Assembly (NCBI GenBank): GCA_963715045.1
Contig: CAVQRC010000005.1
Span: forward strand, 1 to 64,000
Length of the DNA: 64,000 nt
Reading direction: 5' to 3'
Source: CAVQRC01 sp963715045
GTDB lineage: Bacteria; Planctomycetota; Planctomycetia; Pirellulales; Lacipirellulaceae
A program made the translations under genes and the position numbers. Below the pieces are notes generated by a model that saw only the letters and a program-made list of their open reading frames with translations, made no database searches and was not told where the DNA came from. Below are positions 29,176 to 36,641 of the stretch, piece after piece. Numbering within the stretch: position 1 is the stretch's first letter; each line of letters opens with the position of its first letter.

Positions 29176-29207
29176 CCCCGGACCCCTCACCAAGTGAGGG
29201 GCCGGGG
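29176..29207. terminator. Hairpin between convergent genes, possible bidirectional terminator
   Basis: CCCCGGACCCCTCA, a short loop, then TGAGGGGCCGGGG. The stem has 13 pairs with one bulged A. It lies 50 bases after the ceramidase-like stop and 50 bases after the FabZ-like stop on the other strand. No strong T-run is present, so it may act as a Rho-assisted or mRNA-stabilising hairpin. Confidence 0.55.
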
Positions 29208-29257
29208 AGGGAAGGGGGGGTCACGTTCGATGAACGCTTGACGGTCAACAACCCGGG

Positions 29258-29746
29258 CTAATTGGTCAACAAGCTCGATTTGATATTCGTCAACTGAAAC
29301 CCGTTCGACATGATGATTTTGCCACCGACCGACACGGTGGCTGAAAAATCGAACAAGCTGCTCAGCCGTTCGTTCAAGGTCACGTTGACGGCCAGGCAGT
29401 CGCCCGGGCGGGCGAAACTCTTGTAACGCGCACGAGTGACCTTCGTCAGCACGCCCAGGGCGTACTCGTTGAAATGCGGATCGCGGGTGTTGTACTCCTG
29501 CATGGGGTTGTACCTGGCGGCAATCAGGATTCCGGCCGACTGTGTTGTGAGTTCCTGCAGCATCGCGCCGGGAAACACGGGTGCGCCGGGAAAGTGACCC
29601 TGCAGGAAAAACTCCTCACCGGTTACCGACTTTTCCGTCTCGATCGCGGTCGGCGTGATCGAGACGATGCGGTCGACGAGCAGGTACGGAGGGCGATGGT
29701 GCAGGTAGTCTTCGATGTCGCGAAATTCATGGTGGTAGAGTTGCAT
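29258..29746 (-). CDS. FabZ/FabA-like 3-hydroxyacyl dehydratase (hotdog fold)
   Basis: 162 residues starting MQLYHHEFRDIEDYLHHRPP. The frame is open upstream, but only this start gives the normal FabZ N-terminus. The signatures HRPPYLLVDRIVSI, EFFLQGHFPGAPVFPGAMLQE and GVLTKVTRARYKSFARPGD are those of FabZ-type dehydratases. The catalytic His is in GHFPG and the catalytic acid is the Glu of MLQE. The expected reaction is dehydration of 3-hydroxyacyl-ACP in the cytoplasm. It stands alone with no other fatty-acid genes near, so it may serve a specialised lipid or a non-essential paralogue role. A weak purine-rich site precedes the ATG. Confidence 0.92.
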   Translation of the reverse strand: MQLYHHEFRDIEDYLHHRPPYLLVDRIVSITPTAIETEKSVTGEEFFLQGHFPGAPVFPGAMLQELTTQSAGILIAARYNPMQEYNTRDPHFNEYALGVLTKVTRARYKSFARPGDCLAVNVTLNERLSSLFDFSATVSVGGKIIMSNGFQLTNIKSSLLTN

Positions 29747-29877
29747 GGCCGAACTTACGGAAAAAGCAGGACGCGTATCGGACGCGACACGCGATCGATC
29801 GTGAACGAATTGGCAGCGGGCAGTATATTCGCACAGCCGGGAGATGTCGCCCGGCCCGATAGCCCCTGAGCACCCCC

Positions 29878-30351
29878 GTGGCACCACCACCGGAGTTGAA
29901 AGTCGTGCCTGCATCCGTTGCTACTGATGAGGCTGCTACCGTTGCTGATGCCGTTGCTGCTACCGTTGCTGATACCGCGGAATTTGTCCTCGATGTGGGC
30001 GGCGAGGGGAGGTATCCCGAGGCGTGGAACCTCAATCCCAGCGCGGTTCGCACGGTCGGAAGTCAACGGGGGCAGCCGATCCCGAAGCACATTCCCGGCC
30101 GCGCCGATGCGATTCCGCTTGCCGATGCGAGTGTCGCCAGACTGATCGTCGAGCGGACTCCACTGCTTGGTCCCGCGCTCCACGAACTCCGCCGCGTGAT
30201 TGCCCCGGGCGGCACGATTGTCTTGCGGCATGCCCGAACTCCAGTCCGTGACCCCCATCAAGAGGCCCGGCGGATTCTCCCTGGACATGCCCGACAGAGC
30301 GTCGTGTGGCTTGCCGGAAAAGTCGTGCAGGAGACCGAGTTTCGCTTGTGA
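29878..30351 (+). CDS. Small methyltransferase-like protein
   Basis: 157 residues. After a low-complexity N-terminus (TDEAATVADAVAATVADTAE, from a GCTACCGTTGCTGAT-type DNA repeat at 29920-29982), residues 36-125 resemble a minimal SAM-dependent methyltransferase core. FVLDVGGEGRYPEAWNLNP fits motif I, ADAIPLADASVARLIVER fits the acidic loop region, and ALHELRRVIAPGGTIVLRHA fits motif III. Motif I has GGEG rather than GxGxG, and the fold is shorter than usual, so catalysis is uncertain. It diverges from the FabZ-like gene with about 130 bases between the two starts. Confidence 0.6.
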   Translation: MAPPPELKVVPASVATDEAATVADAVAATVADTAEFVLDVGGEGRYPEAWNLNPSAVRTVGSQRGQPIPKHIPGRADAIPLADASVARLIVERTPLLGPALHELRRVIAPGGTIVLRHARTPVRDPHQEARRILPGHARQSVVWLAGKVVQETEFRL

Positions 30352-30418
30352 GGCCAAAGGTACGGCGAGCGCCGAGCGGGCATCGCCGCCCCAATCGTTG
30401 ACAGGCGTTCGTCGATGC

Positions 30419-31098
30419 AAACGGTTCTGCTTTGATCGCATCTGGGGTGCGCCTTGGACCGTAACCAGACCGCCGCGAGCCTGGGGGTCTGTTGATTGAA
30501 CGAAGGTTTTCGGGCGTCGTTGCCTTGGTCGAGACGTCTATCAGGGGCGACGATGCCTGGGGACGTTCGATAGGTAGCGCAGAGCCGCTGAGCACGCTGA
30601 GAAATCGCGGCGAGTTGAACAGCTGCGAAGCAGCGGCAGCACCTAGCCGTGGGCGAGCGTGACGAGCCTCTGGCGAGTCGAAGCGGAGCCCACGGTTACC
30701 GCGCTCGCCCAGAACGCGCCCGCGCCCGCCAACCATCGTCGGCCAGGCAGGCGACGACTCGTCGGAGGCTCCATTCCGCAGGTGAAAGTGGTCGGCTTCG
30801 CCGACCGACTGATTCTCTCTAGGGATGCTGTTCGATCGTTCGCGAAGCGAACGATGCTGCTACGACACGTGAATCCTCTGCCTCGGCCTGCGAAACGCGT
30901 GCCGCCGCCGGGGTTCGTACTGCGCCGCAGACAACCGTGGGCTACGCGAAGCCTCGCCAGAGGCTCGTCATCGCTCGCCCACGGCTAAATGCTGCCGCTG
31001 CTTCGCAGCGGATCAACGCGCCGCGTATCCTCCGTGTGACCGGTTCGACGGAACAAAAACCGGATAAAAACCCCCGATCAGTTTTCGGGGGCCCAGCC
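30419..31098 (+). repeat. Element D, copy 1 (680 bp, non-coding, palindrome-rich)
   Basis: It is nearly co-linear with 53740-54420. Shared landmarks are AACGGTT at the left end, GCGAGCCTGGGGGTCTGTTG, CGTTGCCTTGGTCGAGACGT, AGCTGCGAAGCAGCGGCAGC, GGTCGGCTTCGCCGACC, CACGTGAATCCTCTGCCTCG, GTGGGCTACGCGAAGCCTCG and a right-end hairpin. It contains many small hairpins, including ATCGTTCGC-GAA-GCGAACGAT at 30835-30855. The shared open frame QVKVVGFADRLILSRDAV has no ribosome-binding site and looks incidental. No transposase was found. Confidence 0.85.
31066..31091 (-). terminator. Intrinsic terminator for the minus-strand LEPR-XLL gene
   Basis: On the minus strand the sequence is CCCCCGAAAACTGATCGGGG G followed by TTTTTATCC. 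The stem is six to seven G-C-rich pairs with a T-run directly after. It lies 140 bases past the stop of the 912-residue minus-strand gene and forms the right edge of element D. Confidence 0.7.
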
Positions 31099-31230
31099 CG
31101 TGGCTCAGCGTCGTGCACGAGCCAACGACGCTGTGGTTGCTAATGACAGTGGCGAGTGCCGTCGGTCGGCCGCGGTGAGTGTGATCTTCGCCGCGATCGG
31201 GTCTCCCGACCTGAAATTCGCCCACCCGTA

Positions 31231-33969
31231 TCAGCGCGTGGGCCGCTGCGATCGCGAAAATGAACTCAACACGCGGTCAATCGCGGCCAGCATTGGCGAG
31301 TCGCCCGTTTCGTCGGCGGCGTCTGCGGTCGTCACTCGTGGGCCAGAGTGGCGTCCCGACCCACCGGCCAATAACGCGACACCGACGGTTGAATCGCGGT
31401 GCCGACTTTCCACGCCAACGGGCTGGATTACGAATTCCTCGCGCTGGCTGCGTTGGAAACTCGCAGTCTGTTGCCCTTCTGCGTTCTGCCAGGACGCGTA
31501 GAGGAGATCCCGGCCGCGAGCGGCTGCGGCAGATACTCCAGTACGGGCAGCCTGATAGCTTGGACCGGCCGCCTGCAGTTGAACGCTGCTGGTGGTGATC
31601 AGTTCCAAATCGAAGCTGATATCGGAGCTGTCGGCTGTGGCCTGATGCACTTCGACCGCCACCACATTCGAACCTGCGACTAACAGGCTGGGGGAGAGGA
31701 CGGCTCTTTGGAGTTGATTCTCAGCGACGCCGAACACGGCGGTGCTTGCCAACGTGGTGAAGGAGATCGGCCCTCCGGGTAGATTACTGCGGAATACTTC
31801 CTGGCCATTCAAGTACACGACCGCTCCGTCATCCCGCAACAGACCAAGGTTGAGGGCTCCGATCGAGTTCGGATCGGCGACGTCGAACGTGTGGCGAAAG
31901 TAAGTGGTTACGTACTTGTTGTTCGCTTGCGGGCCGAAATTCACGAGCGTGGTTTCGTCCCCGTCCCCGTAGCCCAGCTCGGCCGCGGCGGAATTCCAAC
32001 TCGAATCGTCGAATTCGAGCGTCCTCCAGGCCGTTCCCTGGTTGCTTCCATCGTCCAGATAGCTCCAGGTCGAGCCCAGGCTGATGAGGATGGGGTCCTG
32101 CGGAATGGCAATCAATTCCAGATCGAAGCTGAGATCGGAACTGTCGGGAGTGGCCTGGTGAATCTCGACCGCGAGGGTGTTCACACCCGCGACCAGCAAC
32201 TCGGAACCGAGATTGACCTGCTGCAGCTGGGACTCGGCTCCCCCGATCACCGCCGTGGTCGCCAGGGTCGTCGAGGAAATGGCCCCGGAGGGCAGGTTGC
32301 TGCGAAATACCTCCTGGCCATTGAGGTACACGACCGCTCCGTCGTCGCGGATCAGGCCGAGGCGAAGGGCGGAGATGTCTTCAGGTTGTGCCACGTCGAA
32401 CGAGTGGCGAAAGTACGTCGTGATGTACTTGCTGGCTGACTGCGGACCGAAATTGACGACGGTCGTCTCGTCACCGTCGCCATATCCCAACTGGGCAGCC
32501 CCTTCACTCCAGGTTGTGTCGTTGAAATCAGTCGCCTGCCAGCCGACGCCCTGGTCACTGCCGTCGTCGAGGTATTTCCAGGTGGAACCCAGGCCGATCA
32601 GCACCGGGTCGGCCGCGGCGACCGTCAGTTCCAGGTCGAAACTGAGGTCCGAGCTGTCGGCCGTCGCCTGGTGAATCTCGACGGCCAGGGTGTTGGTGCC
32701 GGCGACCAGCAGACTCGCATCGATGCTGGCCCACTGCAGTTCCGATTCGGCCGCGCCGATGATGGCCGACGACGCCAGCGTCGTCGCCGAGATCGTGCCG
32801 GTGGGCAGATTGCTGCGGAAAACTTCCTGGCCATTCAGATAGACCACGGCTCCGTCGTCGCGTATCAGTCCGAGTTCGAGGGCGGCAATCCCACCCGGAT
32901 CCGCGACGTCGAAGTCGCGGCGAAAGTAAGTCGTGACAAATTTATTTTCCGGCTGCGGGCCGAAATCAATCACCGTCGCTTCGTCCCCGTCGCCATAGCC
33001 CAGTTGGGCCGCGGCGGTGCTCCAGGCGGCATCATCGAAGCCGATCCCTCGCCACGCGGTTCCCTGGTCACTGCCGTCGTCCAGATACTTCCACGTCGAC
33101 CCGAGGCCGATCAGGGTGCCGGACGACGGTGGCGTGATCAGGGCCTCGTAGATCCGTCCGTCCTCGAAGTTGTCGATCATGCCGTCGGCGATGTAGACCG
33201 CCAGCCGGGACGGATCGTCGGTCAGATCGGAGGTCGGCGCAAAGGTCAAGCCCTGCGGCGCGAGCGGAGTCGGACTGAACCCGCTGATGTCGTACTCCGC
33301 AATGAACTCGCCCTCGGTCGTGAATTCAAAAATCGCCAGGTCCGGCGAGGATACCAGGTACAGGTGCCCGTTGTCCGGATTAAAAGCGATCCCTTCGGGG
33401 TCGGCGACCAGATTGCCGACGGCAAAGCGGCTCTGATATTCGAGGTCGGCGTTATAGACGAGGACTTGAATGCCTCCTCCGTTGCCATCGGCGACATACA
33501 ACAAGCCGGTCGCCGGATCGACCGTGATCCCTTCCGGATCGATGGCACCCGGGACCGCCACGTTCGTGGCGATCGATGCCAGTGGCGTGGCGAATGTGGC
33601 GTCGTACCGCGTTATCTCGTACGTGTTGTCGTTGGTTACATAGAAGCTGTCGTTGCCCGCGTAATAGGTGATGCCGGTGGGCTCGTCGTTATTCGTGGCA
33701 ATCGCCCGCGCAAGGGTGTCGCCGGAAAGACTTGTCTCGAAGACATTCTCTCCTTCGAACGACGCAATCTCGTTGATCTCCGAATCGGAAATGTAGAGAT
33801 TCCCCGAAGGCGAATGAAACGCGAGACCGGCCGGGTCGCTGCTCCGAATCACTCCTCCGTCCCACGTATCGAAATGCCGAATCAGGGTGATGTCGCCCGC
33901 CAGCAGGATCCGCGCTTCAAGCGGCTCGACGACTAAGAACCTATTCAAAAACCTCGATAAGCGTCCCAC
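31231..33969 (-). CDS. LEPR-XLL surface protein: NHL-like beta-propeller plus three tandem galactose-binding-like domains
   Basis: 912 residues from GTG 33969; the first about 12 codons lie in repeat A copy 3. VEPLEARILLAGD is the LEPR-XLL-like export/sorting motif. Residues 30-290 form an NHL/SdiA-regulated-like propeller, with repeats such as PAGLAFHSPSGNLYISDSE, PEGITVDPATGLLYVADGNG and PEGIAFNPDNGHLYLVSS. Residues about 300-790 are three near-identical about 165-residue modules starting LIGLGSTWKYLDDGSDQGTA and containing WSTAAAQLGYGDGDE, DDGAVVYLNGQEVFRSNLP and NTLAVEIHQATADSSDLSFD. This pattern is that of galactose-binding-like jelly rolls. The C-terminal 110 residues are low-complexity and basic, without PEP motif. 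It is probably a cell-surface carbohydrate- or matrix-binding protein. Confidence 0.88.
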   Translation of the reverse strand: MGRLSRFLNRFLVVEPLEARILLAGDITLIRHFDTWDGGVIRSSDPAGLAFHSPSGNLYISDSEINEIASFEGENVFETSLSGDTLARAIATNNDEPTGITYYAGNDSFYVTNDNTYEITRYDATFATPLASIATNVAVPGAIDPEGITVDPATGLLYVADGNGGGIQVLVYNADLEYQSRFAVGNLVADPEGIAFNPDNGHLYLVSSPDLAIFEFTTEGEFIAEYDISGFSPTPLAPQGLTFAPTSDLTDDPSRLAVYIADGMIDNFEDGRIYEALITPPSSGTLIGLGSTWKYLDDGSDQGTAWRGIGFDDAAWSTAAAQLGYGDGDEATVIDFGPQPENKFVTTYFRRDFDVADPGGIAALELGLIRDDGAVVYLNGQEVFRSNLPTGTISATTLASSAIIGAAESELQWASIDASLLVAGTNTLAVEIHQATADSSDLSFDLELTVAAADPVLIGLGSTWKYLDDGSDQGVGWQATDFNDTTWSEGAAQLGYGDGDETTVVNFGPQSASKYITTYFRHSFDVAQPEDISALRLGLIRDDGAVVYLNGQEVFRSNLPSGAISSTTLATTAVIGGAESQLQQVNLGSELLVAGVNTLAVEIHQATPDSSDLSFDLELIAIPQDPILISLGSTWSYLDDGSNQGTAWRTLEFDDSSWNSAAAELGYGDGDETTLVNFGPQANNKYVTTYFRHTFDVADPNSIGALNLGLLRDDGAVVYLNGQEVFRSNLPGGPISFTTLASTAVFGVAENQLQRAVLSPSLLVAGSNVVAVEVHQATADSSDISFDLELITTSSVQLQAAGPSYQAARTGVSAAAARGRDLLYASWQNAEGQQTASFQRSQREEFVIQPVGVESRHRDSTVGVALLAGGSGRHSGPRVTTADAADETGDSPMLAAIDRVLSSFSRSQRPTR

Positions 33970-34010
33970 GGCCAGGGTATTCGGTTGCTGAAGTCAATTT
34001 GTGGATCGGA
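33934..34010 (+). repeat. Dispersed repeat family A, copy 3 (over a gene start)
   Basis: It begins TAAGAACCTATTCAAAAACC and ends AATTTGTGGATCGGAGC. The inverted ends are more decayed than in copies 2 and 4. It overlaps the GTG start and first codons of the minus-strand LEPR-XLL gene, in antisense orientation to it. Confidence 0.65.
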
Positions 34011-34368
34011 GCGAGGTTGTGTTTCCCGAAACGCGACATCACAGGGTTCTCATTCGTCGAGGCATGGCACAGACCCTGTCGCATTCAAATGGAATAACAA
34101 CCGAATCTAAAAAAAGTGGCCGACAATATAGACCTCCCGGCTCGGTGGTGCAATTCGGTGCCGTCGACCTGCTCCATCCGAAGTGCGTGTCGCTTGCGTG
34201 ATGCAAGTCGGCAGGGCAAAGCGGATGACTTGCGACCGGGCTGCGGGTCGCTTAAGAAGACAGGCAACCTGAGAGTGAGGAGGTCCTCGCCCGATTTCTC
34301 CGCCGAGCCCTCGAGCAGCACCGTGAACGATGGGAACATGCCTTTTTCGCTGGGGACCGAGAGATCCG
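34011..34368. other. Divergent spacer
   Basis: It lies between the minus-strand LEPR-XLL gene and the plus-strand multihaem gene, so it should carry both promoters. No gene or convincing regulatory motif was recognised. Confidence 0.4.
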
Positions 34369-36310
34369 ATGTTTGCCTACGCGGCCGCACGGATTCTCCT
34401 CACGCGTTCCGCCCGCCGCCGAGCAATCTGGATGGCTGCCGGAACGGCTCTGATGATCGCCGGGTGTCAGGGAGAGCAAGCGAACGTAACCACCCGGCTG
34501 GATGACAACACGGCGGGCCTCCAGACCGCACGCGAGGCAGCCGTGGCCTACGTCGGGGATGCCGCCTGCACGGCCTGCCACGAAGACATCGCCACGGATT
34601 ATCGCCAGCACTCGATGGGTCGCTCGCTGACGCCCCTGGACAGCCCCCAGCAGGTCGCACAGGTCGCCCACAACGTGAACCGCGAAGACAACGACAACGC
34701 CAGGAATGTGTTTACCGCCGGCGGGTTTCGCTACGAAGTGCTGCACAAAGACGGCAAAGTATTTCACCGCCAGAGTCGCGTTGCTGATGACGGTGGCGAG
34801 CTGGCGGTGATCGAAGAGCAGATTCAATACGCGATCGGGTCCGGGCACCACGGTCAATCGTATCTCGTCGACCGTGATGGATTCCTGTTTATGTCGCCGA
34901 TCACGTGGTATCCCGACAAGCAGATCTGGGACCTCTCGCCCGGTTACCACAAGACGAACTCGCAATTCAACCGGCCCGTCATCGAGATCTGCCTCTACTG
35001 CCATGCGAATCGAGCGCCGCGCGTTCCCTACACTACGAACCGATACGCCCAGCCCCCATTTGAAGGCTTTGCGATTGGTTGTGAACGCTGCCATGGGCCA
35101 GGTGCCCAACACGTTTCGCTGCACCAGGCCGGTGACGTCGTCGACAGCGGCGATCACAAGATCGTCAATCCGGCGCGCTTGGAACCCGCCCTCCGGGAGG
35201 CCGTCTGTCAGCAGTGCCATCTATCCGGCGTGGCCCGCGTCTTGAAACCAGGACGATCTCTTTACGATTATCGACCTGGTCAATCGCCCGATACGTGCTT
35301 CTCGACGTTTGTGCTGCGGCCCGAGCTGGTTGATAACGAGCGTCTGGTGGGACAGGTCGAACAGATGTACCAGAGCCGTTGCTACCAGGGCAGCGACGGC
35401 AAGCTCGGCTGTATTTCCTGCCACGATCCGCATCGTTTACCAACTGCCCAGGAGCGTACCGCGTTCTATCGCGATCGCTGCCTGCAATGCCATCCGCCCG
35501 ACGATTGCCAGATCGAGGAGCCGGCCCGAAAGGAGGCCAACCAGGACAGCTGCATGGTCTGCCATATGCCGCGTCATGAAACCGAGGTGCGCCACGCCTC
35601 GGCCGTCAACCATCGGATTCCGCAGGAACAGCGATGCATCACGGGTGACCACTGCGGCGAAGAGTGCCGCGCCACCAGACGTCTTTCCGATCGAACGCTT
35701 CCCCGGTACCGACGACGATAGCGGTGCCGTCGACCGGGAGCTGGCGATTGCCTTCTTGATCGCGATCGCGGCGCATCCGGAGCTTGACGAACCGTCCTAT
35801 GTTCAGCGTGCGATCACGAAACTCCAGCAAGTCACTCAGAGCGATCCCGACGACCTGGATGCGGCCGAGTATCTTGCCCAGGCTCAGTTGTCGCAGGGCC
35901 GCGTCGCCGAGGCCGCGGATGCGTACGAGCAGATCCTGCAGCGGCAACCTGCCCACGAGGCCGCGCTGGCGAGTGTCGCCGATATCCTGAGTTCCGTCCG
36001 CGAGAATCGCATGGCCGTCGAATATTGGCAACGCGTGATACAGGTGAACCCGTGGATGCCTCGGTACTGGTACGGATTGGCGAAGGCGTACGCCGGCAAT
36101 AACGCCTGGGAACCGTGTCTGCAAACCGGGACCGAAGCAATCCGCCGGTTTCCTACCAGCGTGGGTGCTCGGCAGTTGGTGGTAGAAAGCCACTTGCGAT
36201 TGGGGCAGCGCCAGGCCGCCCAACAGGCCTTCTTGTGGCTCGAACGCTACCACCCACGAGGCCTCGACGCGCTCAAGCGGTGGTACGACTCCCACCCTTT
36301 GCGGCAATAG
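34369..36310 (+). CDS. Multihaem cytochrome c / TPR lipoprotein (one frameshift)
   Basis: It starts at ATG 34369 behind GGGGACCGAGAG; an ATG at 34330 is possible. The N-terminus holds an export segment with lipobox-like LMIAGCQ. Residues about 60-420 contain seven CxxCH haem motifs: CTACH, CLYCH, CERCH, CQQCH, CISCH, CLQCH and CMVCH. After ASAVNHRIP the frame changes near 35,625 and continues with a C-terminal TPR region of about 190 residues (AEYLAQAQLSQGRVAEAADA, YEQILQRQPAHEAALASVAD, YWYGLAKAYAGN). The architecture matches planctomycete cytochrome c554-like/TPR proteins, which are probably periplasmic electron carriers or assembly platforms. The kinase-sigma module follows 330 bases later. 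Confidence 0.9.
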
Positions 36311-36641
36311 CATCCCCGAGCATGTCCGGCAGTCAGCCAATCGGCGCCTCCGGCTTTGCCGGGAGACCGTGGGGATGTGCGACGGGCCGCGACCGTGCGG
36401 CACGCGTATGAATCAGCTTTGCGCCTGGCCGGAATTTGCAGCTCGACCGTGAGGAACAGTCACCAGCGTCACGTCAGCGGATGACGGTCTGAGACGGTGG
36501 ACGTTGGGACCGCAATTATGCTTTGGTCGCGGATTGCGGTATCCTACCGCACTGCGGTGATCCACGGTTGCCACAGCGGCTGCACTGCGGCTACCGAGTT
36601 CAGCGACGTCGATTGCCACGTTCTTACTCGCTCGGAACAAA
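36311..36641. other. Spacer upstream of the first kinase gene
   Basis: No gene was seen. It should contain the promoter of the kinase gene; no sigma-factor consensus could be recognised with confidence. Confidence 0.4.

Noticed and set aside
30659..30988. Conserved small open frame in element D (also 54097-54312)
   Set aside because: Conservation follows the DNA duplication, there is no ribosome-binding site, and the peptide is built from palindromes.
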